NCBI GenBank assembly: GCA_001804205.1
Contig: MHFM01000065.1
Location: forward strand, 22,814-30,289
DNA length: 7,476 nucleotides
Reading direction: 5' to 3'
Origin: Omnitrophica bacterium RIFCSPLOWO2_01_FULL_45_10b
GTDB lineage: Bacteria; Omnitrophota; Omnitrophia; Omnitrophales; Danuiimicrobiaceae
Shown here: piece by piece, positions 1 to 6,797 of the stretch
Layout of the letters: each line of letters starts with the position of its first letter
Position numbering within the stretch: position 1 is the first letter of the stretch
The notes under the pieces: model-generated
What the model saw: only the letters and a program-made list of their open reading frames with translations
What the model was told of the DNA's origin: nothing
Databases searched by the model: none
Translations under genes and position numbers: made by a program

Positions 1-1
1 T

Positions 2-700
2 GCTGAGAATGAACTCTTAGTCGCCCAGAAGGATTTGAAGGTGTTTAAAGGAGAAATGAATTTACTGATAGGTCGCTCAGCGGAAACGGAGTTTTCTTTA
101 TCGGATTCGCTCAGCTATCAACCTTTGCAAATTGAGTATATAGGTCTTGTGGAAAAAGCTTTGGGTCAAAGGCCGGATATGCAGATTGAAAAAACGCTCC
201 TCAGTTCCAGGAAAAAAGGATTTTGGAGTGCAATTCTCAGCACTTTTTTCCCTAAAATGTCGATTGGCGTTGAACGAACTACAACGGATTTTGACAACGA
301 TACAGCACTCCTTTTGTCCGCCTCCTACCCGCTTTGGGGTTTTAATTTAGGGCAGGTGAAAGAAGCTAAAGCCCAGAAAGATAAACAAAAAATCAAGCTG
401 GAAGCTTTCAAAAGACAAGTCGGGCTTGAAGTTTATCAAGCTTTTCTCGAGGCGGAGTTGGCCGACAAACAAGCAATGCTTCAGAAAAAAGCGCTTGATG
501 AAGCCAATGAACTTTTAAAACAGGTGACGGTCCAATATGAGGAAGGGGAACTCGCTTTTTTGAATTACCTGGAAAATATCCGAACAATTAAAGAAACGCG
601 ACTTGCTTATTACAACGCACTAAAAAATTATCAGGAAAAAGTGGCCGAGCTCGAACGCTCATTTCAAAAAGCGCCGATTCCAAAGGGAGAAATGAAATGA
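2..700 (+). CDS. TolC/CzcC-type outer-membrane efflux protein, C-terminal part (5' end cut by window)
   Basis: This is the outer-membrane channel of a tripartite efflux pump, the exit duct for substrate handed over by the RND pump encoded two genes downstream. The frame is open from base 2 with no start in view; a TTG at 35 is internal, because the residues before it (AENELLVAQKDLK) continue a typical TolC-family helix. About 232 residues are present, against roughly 410-480 for complete family members, so about half is missing. What remains matches the second outer-membrane-efflux repeat: an RPD motif after the inter-repeat linker, a beta-strand segment with the SYPLW motif, then long charged helices rich in Ala, Gln, Lys and Glu, including QYEEGE followed by the segment LNYLENIRT. 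The end overlaps the adaptor start by 4 bp (ATGA), so the two are probably translationally coupled. Family is clear; the CzcC assignment rests on the CzcB/CzcA neighbours. Confidence 0.9.
   Translation, partial: AENELLVAQKDLKVFKGEMNLLIGRSAETEFSLSDSLSYQPLQIEYIGLVEKALGQRPDMQIEKTLLSSRKKGFWSAILSTFFPKMSIGVERTTTDFDNDTALLLSASYPLWGFNLGQVKEAKAQKDKQKIKLEAFKRQVGLEVYQAFLEAELADKQAMLQKKALDEANELLKQVTVQYEEGELAFLNYLENIRTIKETRLAYYNALKNYQEKVAELERSFQKAPIPKGEMK
685..690 (+). promoter_or_regulatory. Shine-Dalgarno site for the adaptor gene
   Basis: GGGAGA lies inside the last codons of the outer-membrane factor. Its GGAG core is 7 bases before the ATG at 697. It supports that start, which also gives a well-formed lipoprotein signal peptide. 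Confidence 0.7.
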
Positions 701-1599
701 AAAAATTGTTTTTGTTACTGTTGATTCCATTCCTTATCACGGCGGGTTGCGGAAAGAAGGAAGAAAAATACGTTCAGCCTGAAAAACCCACCGTTCAGAT
801 GAAGAAGGAAATCCAGGAATCTGTGGGTCTCGAGACCGCCCCGGTTGAAAGGAAAAAACTTGTTTCTTATATCGAAGTTTACGGTTCCATTGCACAAGAT
901 ACAGAAAATACCGTGCACGTCGCGCCCAAGGGCAAATGTATTCTTAAAGAGCTTAAAGTTAAAGTGGGGGAAACTGTGGATGAAAATAGCCCGATTGCGG
1001 TTGTTCAAACCTCTTCAGGTGAAGAACAGATTCTTTCTCCTTGCCACGGAATCGTTATTTCGCAATACGTGAAAGAAGGCGATGCTATTGATCCGCTCAC
1101 TTCTGTGGTTACGATTGCTAATCCAGACTTAATGAGAGCAAGCTTCGATGTGTATGAAAAGGATTTTGGTAAAATTGAAATGGGGCAAAAAGTTGAGATC
1201 ACTACGACCGCCTATGCCAATCAAGTTTTTGATGGAAAAGTGGTTTTTGTATCACCTCGGGTGGATGAGAATACACGGACGGTCAAAATCCGGGTTGATA
1301 TTGAGAACAAGGATCATTTTCTTAAATTCGGGATGTCTGTTAATGGAAATATTAGGCGAGAGTCTGAAGAGGAATTTCTGGTGGCGCCCCTTGAAGCCAT
1401 TCAAGAAGTGGAAAACGCAAAAAATGTGTTTGTGAAAATCAATGAGGAAACTTTTGAAGTCCGGCCGGTAAGCGTGGGAATCAAGACGGATCAAGAAGCC
1501 GCAATCGCCGAAGGTCTGGTGGAGGGGGAAGTGATCGTAACCCAAGGAAGTTTTGTTTTAAAATCTGAACTTTTAAAAGGCGAACTCGGAGAAGAGTAA
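697..1599 (+). CDS. czcB: CzcB-type periplasmic adaptor (membrane fusion) lipoprotein, short hairpin-less form
   Basis: This is the periplasmic adaptor that links the inner-membrane RND pump to the outer-membrane channel. The 300-residue product starts with a lipoprotein signal: two Lys, a hydrophobic run at 4-14, then TAGC with Cys18 as the likely lipidated residue. The two halves of the lipoyl/barrel-sandwich domain lie at about 73-104 and 112-141. They are separated by only about seven residues, where most RND adaptors insert a helical hairpin of many tens of residues. A beta-barrel domain follows (about 147-220), then the membrane-proximal domain (about 228-300). The C-terminus FVLKSELLKGELGEE resembles the usual CzcB ending, so the protein is not truncated there. 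The usual family length is about 360-500 residues, and the missing hairpin explains most of the difference. Cys81 and Cys116 sit in the two lipoyl halves. The Cu/Ag-specific Met cluster of CusB is not seen. Adaptor identity is firm; the czcB symbol is by family and context. Confidence 0.9.
   Translation: MKKLFLLLLIPFLITAGCGKKEEKYVQPEKPTVQMKKEIQESVGLETAPVERKKLVSYIEVYGSIAQDTENTVHVAPKGKCILKELKVKVGETVDENSPIAVVQTSSGEEQILSPCHGIVISQYVKEGDAIDPLTSVVTIANPDLMRASFDVYEKDFGKIEMGQKVEITTTAYANQVFDGKVVFVSPRVDENTRTVKIRVDIENKDHFLKFGMSVNGNIRRESEEEFLVAPLEAIQEVENAKNVFVKINEETFEVRPVSVGIKTDQEAAIAEGLVEGEVIVTQGSFVLKSELLKGELGEE
1588..1591 (+). promoter_or_regulatory. Shine-Dalgarno site for the RND pump gene
   Basis: GGAG, followed by further purines, lies in the last codons of the adaptor gene, 9 bases before the ATG at 1601. 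The start is one base after the adaptor TAA, so translation is probably coupled. Confidence 0.65.
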
Positions 1600-1600
1600 T

Positions 1601-4600
1601 ATGCTTGAGAAAATCATTTCTTTTTCAATTCACAATAAACTTCTCATTCTGGTTTTTACTCTGCTTTTAATCGGTATTGGAATCGTAGCGCTCACTCAAC
1701 TTCCCATTGATGCCGTACCGGACGTAACAAATGTTCAGGTTCAGATTCTGACCAAATCGCCAGCCCTGGGTCCTGTCGAAGTTGAAGAGCTTATTACCTA
1801 TCCCATTGAAGCGGCGATGAACGGACTTCCGAATGTTGAGGAAATAAGATCCGTATCGCGCTACGGAATTTCAGCAGTCACCGTTGTATTTAAGGAACAT
1901 GTCAATATTTACTTTGCCCGCCAATTGGTTCAAGAAAGACTTACTGAAGCGAAAGAATCTATCCCTGAGAATTTAGGCTCTCCCGAGTTAGGCCCAACCA
2001 CAACAGGGCTCGGAGAAATTTATCATTTTGCTATTGAGGGAAAAGGATATTCTCCCCTGGAGCTCAGAACACTCCTTGATTGGGACATCGGTTATCGGCT
2101 GAGAACGGTTCCTGGCATTGTGGAAGTCAACGCCTGGGGCGGGTTCGCAAAACAATTCGAAGTTCAAGTTGACCCCAAAAAACTCGTGGCTTATAAAATT
2201 CCACTGAAAGCTATTTTTGAAGCTGTTGTGGAAAACAATGCGGTTGTTGGAAGCGCTACCATTGAGCGTTTTGAAGAACAGCTTCTCATCCGCGGTGAAG
2301 GACTGGTCAAGAATATCCATGACCTTGAAGAAATCGTTGTTACGTTAAAGGAAGATAAAACACCCATCAGGGTCAAAGACTTGGCTGCTGTGAAAGAAGG
2401 ATCCATGCCTCGTCTCGGCGCGGCAACGATAGACGGTCAGGGTGAAACTGTCATTGGAATGGCACAAATGCTGATCGGTGAAAATTCCAGGGTTGTTTCA
2501 AAACGCGTCGATGAGAAGATCAAAGAGATTCGGAAAACACTGCCCCCCGGTGTGAAGATCAAGCCCTTTTATGACCGCACCGCTTTGGTTGACCGGACTT
2601 TACACACGGTCCAGAAAAATCTCCTAGAAGGCGGGCTCTTAGTTATTGCGGTACTTTTCCTCATTCTCGGAAATTTTAGGGCAGGGATGTTTGTGGCACT
2701 TGTCATTCCTCTTTCCATGCTCTTTGCCTTCATCGGAATGGTAGCTGGAAAAGTTTCTGGGAACTTGATGAGCCTTGGTGCGATTGATTTTGGTTTGATT
2801 GTAGACGGGGCTGTTGTCATGGTGGAAAACATTTTAAGAAAACTTCATGAAACAAATGCCAAAGGAAAAGCAGTGCTGGGAGTCATTGAAAAATCTGCCA
2901 ATGAAGTAGCGCGCCCCGTTCTTTTTGGAGTGGGCATTATCATGATTGTCTATCTTCCGATTCTCACCTTAACGGGAACGGAAGGAAAAATGTTTAAACC
3001 CATGGCCTATACGGTCATTCTGGCACTTATCGGATCTCTCATTTTGGCTTTTACGCTTGTTCCTGCTTTATGTTCCCTTGGTTTTTCTAAGGGGGTTCAT
3101 GAAAAAGAAATTAAATGGATGAACAGGCTTAAAGCAGCTTATGAAAAACGTCTCGATTGGGCGCTCAAAAATTCTAAGCGTGTCATGCTGATGGCGATGG
3201 CATTGTTTTTATGCAGCCTTGCGTTTTTCCCTTTTTTGGGCGGTGAGTTCATTCCTGCACTCGATGAAGGAGATATTGCCATCCAGGCTTGGAGACTCCC
3301 CAGTATTTCGATGCAGGGTTCAGTAGCTTCTACGCTCAGAATCGAAAAGACATTAAAGAAATTTCCAGAGGTCCTAACTGTCGTTTCAAGAACCGGGAGT
3401 CCGGAAGTGGCCACCGATGTGATGGGTATTGAGCTTTCGGATATCTTTGTGATCTTAAGGCCCAAGAAACACTGGAAAACTGCTAAAACAAAAGATGAAC
3501 TCATTGATAAAATGGCTAAGGCTTTGAATGAAGAAGCCCCAGGCGCAGGTTTTGGTTTTACTCAGCCCATTGAAATGCGTTTCAATGAACTCATTGCCGG
3601 TGTCCGTTCAGACATTGCCGTGAAACTCTTCGGTGCTGATCTTGAGACGCTTCATCAAAAGGGTGATGAAATTGCAAAAGCGCTCTCAACCATTAAAGGT
3701 GCTCGGGATGTCAAAGCCGAGCAGGTGGAAGGTCTTCCCACGCTCCGCATTATTCCAAATCGAAAGGAACTGGCGCGCTACGGTGTCAATATCAGTGATG
3801 TGCTTTCAACTGTGGAAGCGATCCGTGCTGGTCATCCTGTAGGTGTTCTTTTTGAAGGGGTAAGACGCTTTCCCATTGTGGTCAAATTTGCTTTTGATGC
3901 ACCGCTGGATCTTTCAATCATAAAAAATATCCCGGTTTTTACAGAGCGCGGTATTCCGATTCCCTTAGGGCAGCTCGCTGCAATTTCCATTGAAATAGGG
4001 CCTGCTCAAATCAGTCGCGAGTTTGGACAAAGAAAACTTGTCATCGAATGTAATGTGCGTGGCCGGGATATCGAAGGTTTTGTTCAGGATGCTCAAAAGG
4101 AAATCGAGAAAAGTGTGAAATTTCCAAGTGGATATTATCTTGAGTGGGGAGGAACGTTTCAGCAGTTAAGAAGCGCACGTCAAAGACTTATAATTGTTGT
4201 ACCCACAGCACTTTTCATTATTTTCGTTTTGCTTTATTCTGCGTTTGGATCGCTCAGAAGCGCCTTGATCGTTTATTCCGGGATTCCTCTTGCGGCAGTC
4301 GGTGGGATTCTCGCCCTTTTTCTGAGAAGAATTCCGTTTAGCATTTCCGCAGGCGTTGGATTTATCGCGCTTTTTGGTGTGGCTGTTTTGAACGGGCTTG
4401 TCATGGTTTCATTTATTAACAAACTTCGGAAAGAAAATAGATATTCCATTCCTCATGCAGTTCGGGAGGGCGCTCTTGTTAGATTTCGGCCGGTTTTGAT
4501 GACTGCTCTTGTGGCAAGTCTTGGATTTATTCCGATGGCGCTTTCACACGGAGCAGGAGCTGAGGTTCAGCGGCCGCTTGCTACGGTGGTGATCGGAGGA

Positions 4601-4681
4601 CTTATTTCTTCGACTTTTCTGACGCTTCTTGTCCTTCCCGTTCTTTACGCAAAGTTTGAGAAAGAAGGAAGTGTGGACTAA
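1601..4681 (+). CDS. czcA: CzcA-type heavy-metal RND efflux pump (divalent cation class)
   Basis: This is the inner-membrane proton-driven pump of the tripartite system; it takes metal from the periplasm (possibly also the cytoplasm) and passes it to the outer-membrane channel. The 1026 residues match the full family length. TM1 is at about 12-31; a large periplasmic domain follows (about 35-335), then TM2-TM6 (about 340-494), TM7 (about 527-545), a second periplasmic domain (about 550-860) and TM8-TM12 (about 865-1016). TM4 carries DFGLIVDGAVVMVEN (396-410), fitting the DFGxxxDGAxxxVEN signature of Zn/Co/Cd/Ni pumps. Asp396, Asp402 and Glu409 correspond to the proton-relay residues Asp402, Asp408 and Glu415 of CzcA. 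By hand alignment the three Met of the CusA Cu/Ag site are replaced by Ile569, Leu612 and Glu663, which argues against copper or silver. It is the third gene of the run, 1 bp after the adaptor. The exact metal cannot be read from sequence. Confidence 0.95.
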   Translation: MLEKIISFSIHNKLLILVFTLLLIGIGIVALTQLPIDAVPDVTNVQVQILTKSPALGPVEVEELITYPIEAAMNGLPNVEEIRSVSRYGISAVTVVFKEHVNIYFARQLVQERLTEAKESIPENLGSPELGPTTTGLGEIYHFAIEGKGYSPLELRTLLDWDIGYRLRTVPGIVEVNAWGGFAKQFEVQVDPKKLVAYKIPLKAIFEAVVENNAVVGSATIERFEEQLLIRGEGLVKNIHDLEEIVVTLKEDKTPIRVKDLAAVKEGSMPRLGAATIDGQGETVIGMAQMLIGENSRVVSKRVDEKIKEIRKTLPPGVKIKPFYDRTALVDRTLHTVQKNLLEGGLLVIAVLFLILGNFRAGMFVALVIPLSMLFAFIGMVAGKVSGNLMSLGAIDFGLIVDGAVVMVENILRKLHETNAKGKAVLGVIEKSANEVARPVLFGVGIIMIVYLPILTLTGTEGKMFKPMAYTVILALIGSLILAFTLVPALCSLGFSKGVHEKEIKWMNRLKAAYEKRLDWALKNSKRVMLMAMALFLCSLAFFPFLGGEFIPALDEGDIAIQAWRLPSISMQGSVASTLRIEKTLKKFPEVLTVVSRTGSPEVATDVMGIELSDIFVILRPKKHWKTAKTKDELIDKMAKALNEEAPGAGFGFTQPIEMRFNELIAGVRSDIAVKLFGADLETLHQKGDEIAKALSTIKGARDVKAEQVEGLPTLRIIPNRKELARYGVNISDVLSTVEAIRAGHPVGVLFEGVRRFPIVVKFAFDAPLDLSIIKNIPVFTERGIPIPLGQLAAISIEIGPAQISREFGQRKLVIECNVRGRDIEGFVQDAQKEIEKSVKFPSGYYLEWGGTFQQLRSARQRLIIVVPTALFIIFVLLYSAFGSLRSALIVYSGIPLAAVGGILALFLRRIPFSISAGVGFIALFGVAVLNGLVMVSFINKLRKENRYSIPHAVREGALVRFRPVLMTALVASLGFIPMALSHGAGAEVQRPLATVVIGGLISSTFLTLLVLPVLYAKFEKEGSVD
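4664..4671 (+). promoter_or_regulatory. Shine-Dalgarno-like site before the mini-ORF at 4681
   Basis: GAAGGAAG lies near the 3' end of the RND gene, 9 bases before the ATG at 4681. It is a better ribosome-binding sequence than anything next to the CDF start at 4712, which is why the mini-ORF is listed. Confidence 0.4.
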
Positions 4682-4701
4682 TGGAGAAAAGAGTAAAATA
4701 A
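4681..4701 (+). CDS. Six-codon mini-ORF (MEKRVK) bridging the RND and CDF genes, possible coupling leader
   Basis: The stop of the RND gene (TAA, 4679-4681) shares its last A with an ATG, giving TAATG. That ATG opens a six-codon frame, MEKRVK, ending in TAA at 4699-4701, ten bases before the CDF start. It has a plausible ribosome-binding site (GAAGGAAG, 4664-4671), while the CDF start has none close by. A ribosome finishing the RND gene could restart here and be delivered to the CDF start. This is inference: such short frames arise easily by chance, and no product function is proposed. Confidence 0.25.
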   Translation: MEKRVK

Positions 4702-4711
4702 CCACATACAT

Positions 4712-5713
4712 ATGGCTAACCACAAACATTCTCATGATCAGGGTCATTCCCATCCTCATTCTCACGGTGTAATCGACCCCTCGATTATCACTCACGAGCG
4801 CGGTCTTTGGGCGGTTAAATGGTCATTCATCTGGCTGATGGTAACGGCTCTCTTTCAGGTCATTGTGGTGGTTGCTTCAAAAAGCGTGGCGCTCTTCGCC
4901 GACACGGTCCATAATTTTGCGGATGCTTCAACGGCAATTCCTCTCGGGATTGCATTTGTATTTGCACGTTTTAAGCCGACAAAACGTTTCACTTACGGCT
5001 ACGGCAGAGTGGAGGATTTGGCGGGCGTCCTTGTGGTTCTTACGATTCTTTTTAGCGCCGTTGTCGCTGGATATGAAGCGATTCAAAGGTTTTTTCACCC
5101 TATTTCCATCAACTACTTATGGGCAGTTGCTTTAGCCTCCATTTTAGGTTTTGTGGGTAATGAGGCGGTGGCTATTTTTAGGATTCGAGTCGGTAAAGAA
5201 ATCGGTAGCGCTGCCCTTGTTGCTGACGGTTATCACGCAAGAGTCGATGGCTTTACCAGTTTAGCCGTTCTTCTTGGGGCCATTGGTGTTTGGCTTGGTT
5301 TTCCGCTTGCCGATCCTGTCATCGGCTTATTCATATCTGCCGCTATTTTTCTCATCGTCTGGCAGTCAGCAAAAGAAGTATTCACCCGAATGTTGGACGG
5401 TGTTGATCCCGAAGTGCTTCATGAAGTCATTCATGCCGCAGAGCATGTTAAAGGTGTCACACAGGTGGGTGATGTTAAAGCCCGCTGGGTAGGGCACAGA
5501 CTTTATGTGGAGCTGAATATTGCTGTCGGAAACGATGCTTCTGTCAAAGAAGGACATGAACTCACAAAGAAAGTTCGTCACGAGCTTCTTCATCACCTTC
5601 CTCATTTGGGACATGTGATGATCCATGTTGATCCCGAAAATGATTTTGGAGAAAAACATTTCAAAATCGGTCAGCACCGTCATGGCAATTTGCCATTTCA
5701 TTCACATGAATAG
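4712..5713 (+). CDS. Cation diffusion facilitator (CDF) family metal exporter with His-rich termini
   Basis: This is an inner-membrane metal/proton antiporter that would move Zn2+ or a similar divalent ion from cytoplasm to periplasm, where the RND complex can pick it up. The 333 residues give six TM segments (about 33-55, 58-86, 103-125, 135-157, 166-196, 200-218) and a cytoplasmic C-terminal domain (about 226-310). The transport site is HxxxD in TM2 (His67, Asp71) and HxxxD in TM5 (His175, Asp179), the zinc-type arrangement. The N-terminus has seven His in the first 18 residues, and the tail after 315 has five more; such runs usually bind metal. The YGYGRVEDLAG loop and the C-terminal RWVGHR segment fit a CDF subgroup distinct from E. 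coli YiiP. By hand alignment two YiiP C-terminal zinc ligands become Gly253 and Asn269, while His282, His305 and Asp307 remain. The start is bounded by an in-frame stop at 4694; no good ribosome-binding site is adjacent. Confidence 0.95.
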   Translation: MANHKHSHDQGHSHPHSHGVIDPSIITHERGLWAVKWSFIWLMVTALFQVIVVVASKSVALFADTVHNFADASTAIPLGIAFVFARFKPTKRFTYGYGRVEDLAGVLVVLTILFSAVVAGYEAIQRFFHPISINYLWAVALASILGFVGNEAVAIFRIRVGKEIGSAALVADGYHARVDGFTSLAVLLGAIGVWLGFPLADPVIGLFISAAIFLIVWQSAKEVFTRMLDGVDPEVLHEVIHAAEHVKGVTQVGDVKARWVGHRLYVELNIAVGNDASVKEGHELTKKVRHELLHHLPHLGHVMIHVDPENDFGEKHFKIGQHRHGNLPFHSHE

Positions 5714-5725
5714 AACTCAGGCGAA

Positions 5726-6058
5726 ATGAGAACAATTGCGCAATCTGTTTTATTATTTGTTCTTGCAGGGTTTTGCGAAATTGGTGGTGGCTATTTAATA
5801 TGGCAAGCGATGCGGAGTGGCAAGGGAATTCCGTATGGAATCGTGGGCGCCATGGTTTTAATTTTGTATGGTGTGATCCCAACTTTTCAGCAAGCCCATT
5901 TTGGCCGTGTCTATGCAGCTTATGGCGGAGTTTTTGTTGTATTGTCTCTTCTCTGGGGCTGGTATTTTGACAAAACTGTACCTGATCTTCCGGATGTACT
6001 CGGTGCTTTATTTTGTATTGTTGGTGTAGCAGTCATCATGTATTGGCCAAGAGTTTGA
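5726..6058 (+). CDS. ynfA: YnfA/UPF0060 family small membrane protein
   Basis: This is a 110-residue inner-membrane protein with four hydrophobic segments (about 5-27, 34-53, 62-80, 88-107), the normal length for the YnfA family. The family hallmarks are present: CEIGGGYLIW at 17-26, with Glu18 in the first membrane helix, and GRVYAAYGGVFV at 60-71. The family is related to small multidrug resistance transporters, and YnfA has been reported as a drug/cation efflux protein in enterobacteria; the substrate here is unknown. The start at 5726 has a weak AGG (5719-5721) close before it. The gene lies 12 bp after the CDF gene and 5 bp before the methyltransferase gene, so it is very probably co-transcribed with the metal-efflux genes. 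Family identity is firm; a role in metal export is inference from position. Confidence 0.93.
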   Translation: MRTIAQSVLLFVLAGFCEIGGGYLIWQAMRSGKGIPYGIVGAMVLILYGVIPTFQQAHFGRVYAAYGGVFVVLSLLWGWYFDKTVPDLPDVLGALFCIVGVAVIMYWPRV

Positions 6059-6063
6059 TTCAG

Positions 6064-6678
6064 ATGAACTCCAAAGAGCATTGGGCTGGAATCTATAAAA
6101 CGAAAAAACCAACAGAAGTTAGTTGGTATCAGCCTCATTTGACAAAATCTCTTGAGCTTATTACGGAAAGTGGGATTGATAAAAAAACCCGAATTATTGA
6201 TGTGGGCGGAGGGGCTTCAACGCTTGCGGATGATTTGCTTGAAAAAGGTTATAGCGAATTAACGGTTTTAGATATTTCACAAGAGGCTCTTGGCAAGTCA
6301 AAGGAACGCTTGGGGGATAAGGCCAATAGAATTACTTGGGTTGAAGCAGATGTTCTCAAAATTGATTTTCCCGAAAACAGTTTCGATCTATGGCATGATC
6401 GGGCTGTTTTTCACTTTTTGACAAAAGCAGAGGAAAGAAAAGCCTACCTTGAAGTTCTGAAAAAAGCTCTTAAATCAGGCGGATTCGTGATTATTTCCTC
6501 TTTTAGTCTTGAGGGGCCTCTAAAGTGCAGCGGTTTAGATGTTGTGCGTTGCAGCTCTGAAACGCTCAGTTCAGAATTAGGAAACGGCTTCTCACTGATC
6601 AAAAGCAGCGATGAACGCCACAAAACACCTTTTAATTCTTTCCAGAATTTCGTTTATGTTCTTTTCAGAAAGAATTAA
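6064..6678 (+). CDS. Class I SAM-dependent methyltransferase, substrate unknown
   Basis: This is a cytoplasmic methyltransferase of 204 residues with the class I Rossmann fold. Motif I is IIDVGGGAS (44-52); Asp70 in LDIS is the likely ribose-binding residue; EAD at 95-97 gives the acidic residue near the adenine; FDLWHDRAVFHFL (107-119) matches the motif IV region; and LKSGGFVIIS (136-145) is the post-motif strand. The N-terminus MNSKEHWAGIYKTKKPTEVS is the usual start of this subgroup and fixes the start at 6064. An upstream in-frame start at 6013 would overlap ynfA and add 17 unrelated residues. Cys155 in the segment KCSGL and the ending FVYVLFRK also look typical of the subgroup, from memory. 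It lies 5 bp after ynfA with only a weak AAGAG before it, so translation may be coupled. The substrate cannot be read from sequence; TehB-like or small-molecule methylation is possible. Confidence 0.9.
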   Translation: MNSKEHWAGIYKTKKPTEVSWYQPHLTKSLELITESGIDKKTRIIDVGGGASTLADDLLEKGYSELTVLDISQEALGKSKERLGDKANRITWVEADVLKIDFPENSFDLWHDRAVFHFLTKAEERKAYLEVLKKALKSGGFVIISSFSLEGPLKCSGLDVVRCSSETLSSELGNGFSLIKSSDERHKTPFNSFQNFVYVLFRKN

Positions 6679-6684
6679 GCAGAG

Positions 6685-6694
6685 GTCTGCAGAC
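6685..6694. repeat. Perfect 10-bp palindrome after the operon
   Basis: GTCTGCAGAC equals its own reverse complement. It could be an operator half or chance; palindromes of this length are expected several times in 7 kb, and no T-run follows it. Confidence 0.2.
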
Positions 6695-6788
6695 TGTTCC
6701 AAATAGGGCTGACTGTTAGACGCATTTCTTTTCCTAATAATTTCTCTACGTTGAACACATCAAATTAGAAATGTGAAATTTTATGGTT

Positions 6789-6793
6789 GAGGA
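6789..6793 (+). promoter_or_regulatory. Shine-Dalgarno site deciding the start of the zinc-ribbon gene
   Basis: GAGGA lies 4 bases before the ATG at 6798. Another in-frame ATG exists at 6783, but it has no purine-rich site before it and would place GAGGA inside the coding sequence. The start at 6798 is therefore preferred, though the spacing is slightly short. Confidence 0.6.
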
Positions 6794-6797
6794 AGCT

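Larger units (their letters stand above)
6679..6797 (+). other. Intergenic gap between the efflux operon and the next gene
   Basis: This 119-bp stretch is the only gap over 30 bp in the window and probably holds the end of the upstream transcript and the promoter of the downstream gene. A perfect 10-bp palindrome GTCTGCAGAC (6685-6694) begins seven bases after the methyltransferase stop, and GACTGTT occurs twice (6692-6698 and 6711-6717). An AT-rich part follows. Weak promoter-like elements are AATAAT at 6736-6741 (no good -35) and TTGAAC at 6751-6756 paired with TGAAAT at 6774-6779 (17-bp spacer, but the start would leave almost no leader). No convincing intrinsic terminator is visible. Confidence 0.6.

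Noticed and set aside
2569..3504. Minus-strand open frames inside the RND gene
   Set aside because: They lie opposite a clearly conserved coding sequence and show low-complexity composition with no domain, typical of antisense shadows.
4656..4699. Possible internal promoter before the CDF gene (TTGAGA and TAAAAT)
   Set aside because: The two elements are 32 bases apart, too far for a standard promoter, and the tight gene spacing favours read-through from upstream.
6013..6063. N-terminal extension of the methyltransferase from 6013
   Set aside because: It overlaps the end of ynfA and gives residues unlike the family; the usual subgroup start begins at the Met encoded at 6064.
6685..6733. Possible intrinsic terminator after the operon
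   Set aside because: The palindrome at 6685-6694 is not followed by T residues, and the T-rich stretch at 6725-6733 has no stable stem directly before it.
6751..6779. Promoter TTGAAC with TGAAAT, 17-bp spacer
   Set aside because: The -10 matches only four of six bases, and the predicted transcript start would leave almost no leader before the ribosome-binding site at 6789. Kept only as a weak note in the intergenic entry.
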